In this document: piece after piece, positions 55,167-64,000 of the stretch
How the letters are laid out: each line of letters opens with the position of its first letter
Numbering within the stretch: the first letter of the stretch is position 1
Source of the DNA: an uncultured Aquimarina sp.
GTDB taxonomy: Bacteria > Bacteroidota > Bacteroidia > Flavobacteriales > Flavobacteriaceae
Reading direction: 5' to 3'
Assembly (NCBI GenBank): GCA_947495425.1
Contig: CANLYR010000010.1
Span: 1-64,000 of the forward strand
DNA: 64,000 bases
Made by a program: the position numbers and the translations under genes
Notes under the pieces: model-generated
What the model was told of the DNA's origin: nothing
Databases searched by the model: none
What the model saw: only the letters and a program-made list of their open reading frames with translations

Positions 55167-57173
55167 CTACACTTTTTGATCCTGAATTTTGTTTTGCAAC
55201 ATCTTGATTTCATCACGTAGGCGGGCTGCTGTCATAAAATCGAGTTCTTTGGCGGCTTTTTCCATTTCTTTACGCACATTACGAATTCTGGTTTCTAATT
55301 GTTCTTTGGTGTAATATGCAGTTTCTTCTTCTGCTGCTTGTAACGAAGGAGCAGCTTCAAATGTATAAGGTTCTACTTTTTTACCAGCTAATGCACTGTC
55401 TATAGACTTTTTAATTGCAGTGGGTTTGATCCCGTGTTTTGTATTGTATGCAATTTGTTTTTCTCGACGATACTCAGTCGCATCTATAGTTTTTTGCATA
55501 CTATCTGTGATTTTATCGGCATACATAATGGCTTTTCCGTTTACATTTCTTGCTGCTCTACCTACCGTTTGTACCAAAGATCGTTTGTTTCTCAAAAACC
55601 CTTCTTTATCTGCATCTAGTATAGCTACCAAGGATACCTCTGGTAAATCTAATCCTTCACGCAATAAATTAACGCCGATAAGCACATCAAAAATCCCCTT
55701 TCTTAAATCCTGCATGATTTCTACTCGTTCTAATGTATCGACATCACTATGAATGTATCGACATCGGATATCAATTCTAGTAAGGTATTTGGCGAGTTCT
55801 TCTGCCATTCTTTTGGTAAGTGTAGTTACTAAAATCCGTTCGTCTATATCGATTCGTTTCTGCATTTCTTCGATGAGATCATCGATTTGGTTTAGACTAG
55901 GACGTACCTCTATTACGGGGTCTAGCAATCCTGTGGGGCGAATGATTTGTTCTACAAAAGTTCCTTCGCTCTTTTGCAGTTCATAATCTGCAGGTGTTGC
56001 ACTGATATATAATACTTGATTTTGAATGGCTTCGAGTTCCTCAAACTTTAGTGGTCGATTATCCATCGCCGCTGGAAGTCGAAATCCATATTCTACCAGA
56101 TTTTCTTTTCTAGAGCGATCTCCTCCATACATAGCATGTGTTTGAGGGATAGTTACATGACTCTCATCAATAATCATCAAATAATCATCAGGAAAATAAT
56201 CCAGAAGACAAAATGGTCGTGTTCCTGGGAGTCTGCCATCTAAATAGCGAGAGTAATTTTCAATACCTGAGCAATACCCCAACTCTTTAATCATTTCCAG
56301 ATCAAAATTAGTGCGTTCTTCCAGTCGTTTTGCTTCAAGATGTTTTCCTATATCTTTAAAATATTCTACTTGCTTTCCCAAGTCCAAAGCTATTTGATCA
56401 ATCGCATTGTGTAATACATCCGGGGAAGTTACAAACATATTAGCTGGATAAATATTTAGACGATCGTATTTTTCAGTAATCGCATTGGTCTGTACATTAA
56501 ATGCTTCAATTTCTTCAATTTCATCTCCAAAGAAATGTACTCTAAATGCATCATCTGCATAGCTGGGAAAAATATCAACAGTATCTCCTTTTATTCTAAA
56601 ATTACCGTGTTTAAATTCGGCTTCTGTTCTTGAGTATAAACTCTGTACTAACCTATGCAATAAAGCTGTTCTTGATACAAATTGTCCGGATTGTATTGAA
56701 ATTACATTTTTTTGAAACTCCACAGGATTACCAATACCATATAAACATGATACAGAGGCAACCACCAAAACATCTCTTCGTCCTGAAAGTAATGAAGAAG
56801 TAGCACTTAATCGCATTTTTTCTATCTCTTCGTTAATAGAGAGATCTTTTTCGATATAAACACCAGAAGTAGGAATGTAGGCCTCAGGTTGGTAGTAATC
56901 ATAATAAGATACAAAGTATTCTATGGCATTATTAGGGAAGAACTGTTTAAATTCTGAGTATAATTGAGCGGCCAACGTTTTATTGTGCGCTAATACCAGA
57001 GTAGGGCGTTGTACTCTTTCAATTACATTGGCAGCGGTAAATGTTTTACCAGATCCTGTAACACCGAGGAGTGTTTGATATTTTTCGTTTGATTCAATCC
57101 CTTCAACCAATTGTCGTATAGCTTCTGGTTGATCTCCTGTAGGTTTAAATTCAGCTTCTAGTTCGAACTTCAT
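55167..57173 (-). CDS. uvrB: UvrABC excision nuclease subunit B
   Basis: 668 residues. Helicase motifs: Walker [16 protein letters not shown] near residue 38, the beta-hairpin [12 protein letters not shown] near 93, DESH near 337, and motif [13 protein letters not shown]-terminal UvrB/UvrC-interacting helix pair (~625-665, [31 protein letters not shown]). It loads onto damaged DNA with UvrA. Stand-alone unit. Confidence 0.97.
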   Translation of the reverse strand: MKFELEAEFKPTGDQPEAIRQLVEGIESNEKYQTLLGVTGSGKTFTAANVIERVQRPTLVLAHNKTLAAQLYSEFKQFFPNNAIEYFVSYYDYYQPEAYIPTSGVYIEKDLSINEEIEKMRLSATSSLLSGRRDVLVVASVSCLYGIGNPVEFQKNVISIQSGQFVSRTALLHRLVQSLYSRTEAEFKHGNFRIKGDTVDIFPSYADDAFRVHFFGDEIEEIEAFNVQTNAITEKYDRLNIYPANMFVTSPDVLHNAIDQIALDLGKQVEYFKDIGKHLEAKRLEERTNFDLEMIKELGYCSGIENYSRYLDGRLPGTRPFCLLDYFPDDYLMIIDESHVTIPQTHAMYGGDRSRKENLVEYGFRLPAAMDNRPLKFEELEAIQNQVLYISATPADYELQKSEGTFVEQIIRPTGLLDPVIEVRPSLNQIDDLIEEMQKRIDIDERILVTTLTKRMAEELAKYLTRIDIRCRYIHSDVDTLERVEIMQDLRKGIFDVLIGVNLLREGLDLPEVSLVAILDADKEGFLRNKRSLVQTVGRAARNVNGKAIMYADKITDSMQKTIDATEYRREKQIAYNTKHGIKPTAIKKSIDSALAGKKVEPYTFEAAPSLQAAEEETAYYTKEQLETRIRNVRKEMEKAAKELDFMTAARLRDEIKMLQNKIQDQKV

Positions 57174-57222
57174 ACAGTCTCTTTCTTTTTAAGAATAAAG
57201 ATACCAAATACTATGAATAGAT

Positions 57223-60048
57223 TTATCGAATCAATGAGAAACTTCCCGTAAGAATTCTGCCATCATCAAGTTCAACACGATACCAATATTGACTTGCAGG
57301 CATTAGTCTACCATTAACCGTTCCGTCCCACCCAATTCCTCCAGCTCTGATCTGTTTTAGAAGTTTTCCAAAACGATCAAAAATAAAGATTAAAGATCCA
57401 GACATTACCTCTGTAGATATCCCTTCTACACTCCAGGTTTCATGAAATCCATCACCATTTGGGGTGAAATACCCAGGAAAGCCAACCACAGCAATATCTT
57501 TGCTTGTTACAGGAACACAGCCGTTTTTGTCACGTACGTACACCCTATGAAAACCTGGTGGAACATTGGTGAATGTTGAGCTGTCTTGGTAGGAGCTTAA
57601 TGTTTCGTCAATTTCTATTGCATATTCATAGGTACCTAAGCCTTCTGCATTAATAATAATTGTATTGTTATCTCTGGCATCATTAATATCAATTGATGCT
57701 ATTGTAGCAATACTAGATGCAGTTACTTCTACAGTTCGAGTTTTGGAACATCCTGTTGCTGTACTGGTTATTGCTACCATATAAGTTCCTGGTTGATCGA
57801 CAAGAATAGTCGCTGTAGTTTCATTTGTTGACCATAAAACAGTAAAATCGCTAGAGGAATCATTGGGTAATAATCCGATATCAATTTCGATATCTGCTTC
57901 GTTTTGACATAAAAAATATTGATCTTCAGTTTCGATATCTGGTAAGGAAATTATAAACAATGCAACAGTACTAATTCCAAAACAAGCTGTACCATTTTCT
58001 TCAACTTTGGCATATACAACATCATTGCCTTGAGTGCCTTGTGTCGGATTCGTATATGTGCTGATTGGATTTCTATTTAAGAGTGCATCTTCTGTATTTA
58101 GAAAATAAGTTACCGTTAGACCAGGTGTTGATATTCCTGATAATATTTGTGAATCTGCATCGGTTAAGTCAAAAGTGGTAAAGCCATCTTCGGTTCCATC
58201 ATCATCACATACTCTTAATACTGCATCATTTACACTGGTTGAACTTACCTGTAGGGTAAGTGTTGCGATGCTAAAACAATTGGTGCTCTTATTATTTATT
58301 ATTCGTGCATATATTTGTTGATTATTTTGGGTATTCACAAAAGCACTGTCATTTACTAGTCTTGGAGTCCCGGCTTGGGCAGATGGTAGATCAATAAAAA
58401 ATTGAGTTGAATAATCGTTATTATTGCCTGTAAGTTGATCGTTTGCAGTATTTAAATCAAATAATGTGATATTGTCTCCGATAGTTTGATATGCATCACA
58501 TTGTACTAATATCGAAGGAATACTAGCGGGGACTTCGTAAAAAGTTGCATTAGCAACCCCAATAAGAGGGCAGCTGCCATCATTTACATTGACTTCTAGC
58601 CTGTAATTGGCAGTAGTAGTAATATCTAGAAAATTAGTAGTATCTGCTATTTGAGCGTCATCTACGAACCAGGTATAGGTAGCGCCAGAGATATTTTGAT
58701 ATGATAATCGATAGCTATCTCCTTCGCAAAGTGATAGATTTACATCGTTTGGTTCTCCACTATTGATGATATCAATATTTTGTGCAAAAATAGATTGAAT
58801 GAAGGGAGGTAAACCCAAAAGAGCACTTCTGGAGCCATCTACGTTAACTAATATTGCTCTTTCATTATATATTATCGAAGAAGCCAAGGCTTCGGGGTTT
58901 TCTATAACACCAAGATAATTTCCGGTTTGAGCTGTGAAATCAAATAATGATCGATAAATTTTTCCATTGGGACCTAATTGTATGGCACCTGCACTAAAAT
59001 TTGATATTTCTTGATTATTTTGGTTAAGAATTCTTGCTGCACTTGAAGCAATTTGATTATCGGGTAGTGCTAGATTATATTGGGCTATAAAACTTTGTCC
59101 ATTTCCTTCTTCTCCGATATCAAAAGTAGCATATAGGCGTTGTCCACTTTGAGAAAACTCTATTCCGTAAGGAGAATCTGTATTGCTGAGTTCGATTTCA
59201 TTACTAATTTGACCAGTAATATTATCAAAACTATAGAGAAGAACTTTGCCAACGGCATTCCCTCCTGCTACAGATGCAAAACCAAAATGAGCAACGGCTA
59301 ATTTATCTCCTTCGGGAGAAGCTTTAATATATCCCAAAGCATTGCGGCGATAGCCCGAGATAGGTACTGTAACACCAATACGGGAAGTTACAGGACTGGG
59401 ATTAACACCAGTTTGATCAACCCTAAAAGCATAAAATGTATTTACAAAATGTGTGATCACCCAAAAAGAATCGCAATCGTCGCTTTTTACTGCAGTAATT
59501 TTTTCTGAGCATTTGTATAAACTTTCCAGACTATTGGATGTATTGTATGTAATTAAAGGAATATTCTTTTGTCCACTCACTACATCGCCATTTCCTCCAT
59601 GTAATGAGATGTCTACTATAGAATACATAAATCCATCATTTACACCATCTCCATCAATTGTAGTATTGTCATTATCTGCATTAAAATGATGCGGTTCATC
59701 TACCGTGAAAATAATATAAAGATTAGGATTTCTGGGTTGCGGTACAATTAGTGCAGATGAGGTACTAGAGGGGTCTCCTTTTAATCCAGTACCATTAGGC
59801 ATTATAGTATGTGATTTATCCCAAACCGTAATCCCATCTGTGTAGAATAATAAGGCACCTGTGGCATCAGAGATCGTTGTACAGCCTTCTAATGTATTTA
59901 CTTGCCCATTAGTAAGTGCAGTTGGTGGTGTAGTATTAAAATTAATTCCAGCATTTTGACCAAAATACCAGGTGTTGGCTTCACCTTGGCTATATACAGG
60001 CGAATTATACATTAGAATTATAAAAAATACAAGGTAACTATATCTCAT
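57223..60048 (-). CDS. T9SS type B sorting-domain protein
   Basis: 941 residues. Signal peptide (1-20, VYSQ), an N-terminal beta-propeller-like region (~25-430: NTWYFGQNAGINFNT, LLFYTDGITVWDKSH), several immunoglobulin-like repeats (~440-840, each with a Cys pair), and a C-terminal CHU_C domain (GYFTPNGDGFHETWSVEGI.. IFDRFGKLLKQI.. GWDGTVNGR) that sends it through the type IX secretion system. Probably a large surface or gliding/adhesion protein. It follows the ABC exporter by 26 bp, but has no evident link to it. Confidence 0.92.
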   Translation of the reverse strand: MRYSYLVFFIILMYNSPVYSQGEANTWYFGQNAGINFNTTPPTALTNGQVNTLEGCTTISDATGALLFYTDGITVWDKSHTIMPNGTGLKGDPSSTSSALIVPQPRNPNLYIIFTVDEPHHFNADNDNTTIDGDGVNDGFMYSIVDISLHGGNGDVVSGQKNIPLITYNTSNSLESLYKCSEKITAVKSDDCDSFWVITHFVNTFYAFRVDQTGVNPSPVTSRIGVTVPISGYRRNALGYIKASPEGDKLAVAHFGFASVAGGNAVGKVLLYSFDNITGQISNEIELSNTDSPYGIEFSQSGQRLYATFDIGEEGNGQSFIAQYNLALPDNQIASSAARILNQNNQEISNFSAGAIQLGPNGKIYRSLFDFTAQTGNYLGVIENPEALASSIIYNERAILVNVDGSRSALLGLPPFIQSIFAQNIDIINSGEPNDVNLSLCEGDSYRLSYQNISGATYTWFVDDAQIADTTNFLDITTTANYRLEVNVNDGSCPLIGVANATFYEVPASIPSILVQCDAYQTIGDNITLFDLNTANDQLTGNNNDYSTQFFIDLPSAQAGTPRLVNDSAFVNTQNNQQIYARIINNKSTNCFSIATLTLQVSSTSVNDAVLRVCDDDGTEDGFTTFDLTDADSQILSGISTPGLTVTYFLNTEDALLNRNPISTYTNPTQGTQGNDVVYAKVEENGTACFGISTVALFIISLPDIETEDQYFLCQNEADIEIDIGLLPNDSSSDFTVLWSTNETTATILVDQPGTYMVAITSTATGCSKTRTVEVTASSIATIASIDINDARDNNTIIINAEGLGTYEYAIEIDETLSSYQDSSTFTNVPPGFHRVYVRDKNGCVPVTSKDIAVVGFPGYFTPNGDGFHETWSVEGISTEVMSGSLIFIFDRFGKLLKQIRAGGIGWDGTVNGRLMPASQYWYRVELDDGRILTGSFSLIR

Positions 60049-60074
60049 AGAGTGAGCTCAAAAGCCCAAAGATA

Positions 60075-60911
60075 TTATAAATCTCTCTTTTTAAGTAACA
60101 CGTATGAAAGATAGACAAAAATTAATTTCCAAACCAAGACGATCAGTATTTCGTACCAATGTACCACATAGTCCCTTTGAAATGATTCACCCAATTGATT
60201 GGCTGCTGATTGGATAAAATTTAATCGGCTGAATGGTTCATTAATTAAATTCCCAATAGATTCTAAAGGAAAGAATTGTACAATCGTATCCGCAATAGTT
60301 GTTCCTTTAAATACTTTGAATTTTAGTAGTGCATAGATAATATTTTCTATAATCCACCAAATAAATAGGAAACCTAAAGCAAAAGCTGATCTTTTGACTA
60401 AAATCCCTAAAAACATACAAAAAGCAAAGAATCCTACTAATTTTACAAAATAAGCTATTACATAATCCAGATCTGAAAATACGATAGAAAACTCATTGTA
60501 ATCTGAGAAGCTTAGCCCTAAAAGCATAGATACAACAAACAAAAATAGGGTAGATAGTAATGAAAATACAAGGGCTGTTAGAAACTTGGATCCAATAAAT
60601 TCTTTTTTACTTAAGCCATCAATAAGATTTTGTTTTAGCGTTCTATGACTATACTCATTTGCCATCATTGAAACTATAACTATTGCCAAAAATAGTTTTC
60701 CCCATGAAGCTATATACGTATTAAAATGCCAGATATATGGAAAATTAAAAATACCCTGATCCGCTACTCTAAATTTTATACCTGCAAAATTAAACTCAAT
60801 AGAAGCAATTAATGCAATACATGTAATCAAAGCAAAGTAAGTGATTGTGATCACCTTGGCGGCTTTATTATATCTTAACTTTTGAAATTCTATATGGAGT
60901 AATCGTAACAT
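60075..60911 (-). CDS. ABC-2 type transporter permease
   Basis: 278 residues, six hydrophobic segments (about 20-38, 62-84, 110-132, 142-170, 174-195, 254-274). Starts LLHIEFQKLRYNKAAKV, typical of the ABC-2 group. Partner ATPase is encoded 4 bp upstream. Substrate unknown; a lipid or drug exporter is likely. Confidence 0.9.
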   Translation of the reverse strand: MLRLLHIEFQKLRYNKAAKVITITYFALITCIALIASIEFNFAGIKFRVADQGIFNFPYIWHFNTYIASWGKLFLAIVIVSMMANEYSHRTLKQNLIDGLSKKEFIGSKFLTALVFSLLSTLFLFVVSMLLGLSFSDYNEFSIVFSDLDYVIAYFVKLVGFFAFCMFLGILVKRSAFALGFLFIWWIIENIIYALLKFKVFKGTTIADTIVQFFPLESIGNLINEPFSRLNFIQSAANQLGESFQRDYVVHWYEILIVLVWKLIFVYLSYVLLKKRDL

Positions 60912-60915
60912 GGCC

Positions 60916-61815
60916 TTAGTTTAAGTTGTTGGTAAGTTGTAAGAATTGTTCTTCGAGACTTTCTTTTCTCTTTACTAGATGAGTTAGCACTACTCCTTCT
61001 TTAAATAGTTGCCTGTTCAGACTTTCTTCATCTAATTCGTGAGCTAAAAAAGCAATGATTTTATCTCCCTCTTCTTTATAACTCTTAAAGTCTTTATGAG
61101 CTGATAGCCACTTTTTAAGTATCGAATTTTGGTTGCTTTTTAATTCAAAAAAGCCATAACTGGCATTCATTTCGTCTACACGACCAGAATACAATTTCAT
61201 CCCTTTTCGTATAATCACTACGTGGCTGCACACTTTTTCAACTTCATCAAGAAGGTGAGAGGCAAGAAGTATTGTGGTTCCTTGAGCAGCAATTTTTTTT
61301 ATAATTTCTCGAATTTGATGAATCCCTTGTGGGTCTAGTCCGTTAGTGGGTTCATCCAGAATCAAAATTTCAGGATCATTCAGTAGTGCAGAGGCAATGG
61401 CAAGCCTTTGCTTCATGCCTAGCGAAAATGTTCTGAATTTACTGTCTTTACGATCTAATAGTCCTACAATCTCGAGTTTTTCTTCAATTTTTGGTGAAGA
61501 CACGCCTTTAATTTTACATACTAGTTTCAAATTCTGTACTGCAGTCATGTATGGATAGAAATTAGGACGCTCGATAATGGCTCCTACTTTTTTTAAGGCA
61601 TCATGAGTTGAAGTATTACCATCAAACCAAGTAAAACTTCCAGAAGTTCTATTCACTACATTGAGTACAATACCAAGTGTGGTAGATTTACCACTTCCGT
61701 TAGGTCCGAGAATACCGTAAACATTTCCTTTTTGTATCGTAAAAGAAAGATTCTTTACCGCAGTTATATGACCAAACTTTTTGGTAAGATTATCTAAGGT
61801 GAGTATGTTTTCCAA
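60916..61815 (-). CDS. ABC transporter ATP-binding protein (CcmA/BcrA-like)
   Basis: 299 residues. Walker A GPNGSGKST near residue 39, signature FSLGMKQRLAIA near 129 (variant of LSGGQ), Walker B ILILDEPTNGLDPQG near 154, then a C-terminal soluble extension (~220-299). Exporter ATPase pairing with the permease downstream. First gene of a two-gene operon. Confidence 0.93.
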   Translation of the reverse strand: MENILTLDNLTKKFGHITAVKNLSFTIQKGNVYGILGPNGSGKSTTLGIVLNVVNRTSGSFTWFDGNTSTHDALKKVGAIIERPNFYPYMTAVQNLKLVCKIKGVSSPKIEEKLEIVGLLDRKDSKFRTFSLGMKQRLAIASALLNDPEILILDEPTNGLDPQGIHQIREIIKKIAAQGTTILLASHLLDEVEKVCSHVVIIRKGMKLYSGRVDEMNASYGFFELKSNQNSILKKWLSAHKDFKSYKEEGDKIIAFLAHELDEESLNRQLFKEGVVLTHLVKRKESLEEQFLQLTNNLN

Positions 61816-62061
61816 TTGTGATTGTTTTGGCGGTTATATTAAACAAGACGAAAAGTACAACTTTTTGTTACAACAATAGTTGATTATTGTTTTTTAGCTA
61901 TCGATGATGAATCTATAATTTTTTTGAATTTGGGATATGAATTTTGTCTTTTGTACCTTGCTGTTTATAGAAGTGGTTTACCCATTTGTCAATTCGCTAT
62001 AAAAATAATTATTTGCGCATGAATTAAAAGAATGTAAACTAACTTCATAAAGATACGGAGT

Positions 62062-63129
62062 ATGGAAGAAAAATTAATGTCGAAAAAAAAGCCGACCTAT
62101 CCAATAAACGATCAATTAGACTCATATTTACGAGAATGTAATCGTAAAATTAAGATTCCTGTGTTTTACGACGATTTATTACGTTTTTCTGGCTCGATAG
62201 TAGTGTATGATAGTAATGATGAAGATACATTGTGGGTGCGTGTATATTATGAAGAACATGAGCGACCTGAAATAGAATCTAGTCTCAAAAAAGTATATAC
62301 TATCCTACATTCTGATGGGAACGAGGATGCAATAGAGTTTCTCAACATTGATGCGATAGATTATTGCACCTTTGGGAATTCTAAGCCTTTTAGAATAAAA
62401 GTCAGAAACATCCTAAATGATAATTATACCTATATTTATGTAAAGAAAGCTGACGCCTCTCGTATCTATGGGTTAGAACTAGAACATATGTTCTCTCCAA
62501 ATAGAATAAATTTTTTAGTATATAAAAACACATTGATCGAAGAGCATATTGCAGGAATTCCCGGAGATGTATTTATTAAGGATTTTCTTCCTGATTTGAG
62601 TGATCAGGCAAAATCTCAAATAGCCAAAGAATTTGTAAAGTTTAACGAACGCTGCCAGATGAGGTTACTTGGTGATATGCGATCTTATAATTATGTAATC
62701 ATACCCATACATGATTTTGATCATGTAGAGTATAAGATTAGAGCTATAGATTTTGATCAGCAGTGTTTCGAAGGGAAATTAAAGGTGTATCAGCCTCAAT
62801 TTTTTAAAGAAAACTTTGCCATGGTGGATATCGTGATGGGCAAGTTACAACCCAATTCTATAGAGCAATATAAAAAAGAAGAAAGGTCTATTTTGGCAAA
62901 GCGAATTTTAACTTCTAGATCCAGATATGAAACGTTGGTCGAATGCATGTGTGCCGATCATATTTCTACAAAAGAGAATCTAAAAGAACTTCGCGAGCAT
63001 TTGTATAATTTTACACTAGATCTAAAATTTCGTCGCAGTCGATCTATGGGCGAGGTTCTTAAAACTGCGATGGATTTTGTAAGACGTAATTATGAAAATG
63101 TGAATATGAAACGGTTGCTTGAAGGGTAA
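62062..63129 (+). CDS. Divergent protein-kinase-like protein of unknown function
   Basis: 355 residues, cytoplasmic, no signal peptide. Not a named family to me. Residues 1-110 are unrecognised. From ~120 the order of kinase-like features is visible: a beta strand with VKK (Lys128/129), a Glu in GLELEHM (Glu139/141), a hinge-like LIEEHIAGIPGD at 158-169, a catalytic loop GDMRSYN (Asp205 and Asn210, i+5 as in HRDxxxxN) and a metal-binding IDFD (Asp230). This pattern also fits aminoglycoside-phosphotransferase-like folds. Upstream spacing suggests ATG 62062, with ATG 62077 also possible. Neighbours give no clue. Confidence 0.65.
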   Translation: MEEKLMSKKKPTYPINDQLDSYLRECNRKIKIPVFYDDLLRFSGSIVVYDSNDEDTLWVRVYYEEHERPEIESSLKKVYTILHSDGNEDAIEFLNIDAIDYCTFGNSKPFRIKVRNILNDNYTYIYVKKADASRIYGLELEHMFSPNRINFLVYKNTLIEEHIAGIPGDVFIKDFLPDLSDQAKSQIAKEFVKFNERCQMRLLGDMRSYNYVIIPIHDFDHVEYKIRAIDFDQQCFEGKLKVYQPQFFKENFAMVDIVMGKLQPNSIEQYKKEERSILAKRILTSRSRYETLVECMCADHISTKENLKELREHLYNFTLDLKFRRSRSMGEVLKTAMDFVRRNYENVNMKRLLEG

Positions 63130-63903
63130 TTATAAAATACCTACCCCAAGTAGCATCGAAAAAATAATTAATAAAATACCTACAACAACCTGAATTGTAT
63201 TTATGGTGATTTTTTTTAAGAACGTATTGCCAAAATATGCCCCAACAAAAGCCATTACTGTAGCGGTAATAAGCATAGGATAGTTTAAACTATTACGTAA
63301 TTGCCAAAGATCTTTAGCATATATAGAAATTCTGGAAATATCGATAAAGCATGCAATAGACACTCCGGTAGCAATAAAAGCTTCTTTGCTCAACTTTGCT
63401 CGTATTAGGAAAGCAGTTCGTAGCGCACCTTGATGCCCGGATAACCCACCAAAAAATCCACTTAATGCCCCGCCTAACGGCAAATACTTTGTATCGATTT
63501 CTAATCTTTTTAATTTAGGAATTAGATCAAATAAAGAAAAGAAAATTAACAACGTGGCGATACATATTTTTACTGCAGTAATCTGATATACTTTGGTTGC
63601 GATGGTGTAGGTATATAATGGTTGTATGTCGGTAAGTGTTCCAAGTAGGTATGCTCCTAAAAAAGCAAAAAGAACAGCTGGTAAACCAAATCGTAATACT
63701 GTTTTTACATTTGCTTTTTTGCCAATCAAAGTTAACTTAAAAAAATTGTTAAGCAGATGAACGATAGCTGTGAGTGCGATTGCAATATCTATAGGGAAAA
63801 ATAGTGCAAATACAGGCATTAGCAATGTACCTAAGCCAAAACCAGAGAAAAATGTTAGTCCTGATCCTAATAAAGCTACAATACCTACCAAGATATAATC
63901 CAT
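63130..63903 (-). CDS. TauE/SafE-family membrane transporter
   Basis: 257 residues with about eight transmembrane helices and the two family repeats (FFSGFGLGTLLMPVFALFFPI at ~18 and GGALSGFFGGLSGHQGALRTAFLI at ~143). Related proteins export sulfite or organosulfonates, or act as general anion permeases; substrate here is unknown. Tail to tail with the kinase-like gene with no gap (63129/63130). Confidence 0.9.
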   Translation of the reverse strand: MDYILVGIVALLGSGLTFFSGFGLGTLLMPVFALFFPIDIAIALTAIVHLLNNFFKLTLIGKKANVKTVLRFGLPAVLFAFLGAYLLGTLTDIQPLYTYTIATKVYQITAVKICIATLLIFFSLFDLIPKLKRLEIDTKYLPLGGALSGFFGGLSGHQGALRTAFLIRAKLSKEAFIATGVSIACFIDISRISIYAKDLWQLRNSLNYPMLITATVMAFVGAYFGNTFLKKITINTIQVVVGILLIIFSMLLGVGIL

Positions 63904-64000
63904 AAAAAATAGTAATGTTTAAATTTTTATTTTGATTACAGATTTTGCTAATTACGTTTTTTCTTCTTTGTTGAAATATACTAGGTAGTAGTACATTTGC

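Overview
The window comes from an AT-rich member of the Bacteroidota, almost certainly a marine Flavobacteriaceae bacterium (an Aquimarina-like genome would fit; this is inference from content). Reasons: outer-membrane SusC/FecA-style TonB-dependent receptors with FecI/FecR, a type IX secretion (T9SS type B, CHU_C) cargo protein, lipoproteins with short signal peptides, DUF4295 next to rpmB-rpmG, bacillithiol synthesis (bshC), few Shine-Dalgarno sequences, and several TAnnTTTG (-7) promoter boxes typical of Bacteroidota. No rRNA, tRNA, CRISPR array or intact mobile element was found. Almost the whole window is chromosomal core plus lineage-specific surface genes.

Layout. 88-5622: a Mn/Zn-type ABC import operon (outer-membrane protein, binding lipoprotein, ATPase, two permeases) divergent from its DtxR/MntR-family regulator. 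5704-10505: housekeeping run (ExoX-like exonuclease, FAH-family hydrolase, Hpt protein, CinA, L28, L33, DUF4295, FtsY). 10530-15297: a tiny membrane peptide, an Asp-rich lipoprotein, and a FecI sigma/FecR/TonB receptor set sitting between ftsY and rimO. 15376-25054: rimO, a SPOUT methyltransferase, two small proteins, M3 and M14 peptidases, bshC and a PNPOx-like protein. 25250-30217: guaA, a five-LysM periplasmic-binding-like protein, a DUF922 HEXXH protein, a DUF3820-type protein. 30218-30969: a gene-free island of nested palindromes. 30970-34340: lysA, a Lon-N-like protein, sucC with a clear terminator. 34409-34955: a decayed transposase. 35108-39356: an AraC regulator, a Ycf48-like exported protein and an M13 peptidase. 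39485-45865: tricorn-like protease, DUF1456, TerB-like, Hsp20 with a good sigma-54-type promoter, SPFH + Arc-like pair. 45947-53427: two two-component systems, the second (LytS/LytTR) divergent from a TonB receptor and a lipoprotein. 53626-63903: CHMI-like isomerase, adenosine deaminase, uvrB, T9SS type B protein, an ABC-2 exporter, a divergent kinase-like protein, and a TauE/SafE permease.

How it works together. The best mechanistic picture is in the metal locus: a palindrome covers the regulator's start codon and lies exactly between the -33 and -7 boxes of the divergent transport promoter, and both permeases carry cytoplasmic winged-helix tails. The small heat-shock gene has a GG-N10-GC promoter preceded by two same-spaced TGACA-type palindromes 32 bp apart, suggesting control by an NtrC-like activator. 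The least described coding item is the 355-residue protein at 62062-63129, which shows kinase-like catalytic-loop and DFG-like residues. All family names here rest on reading the sequence, without database searches.
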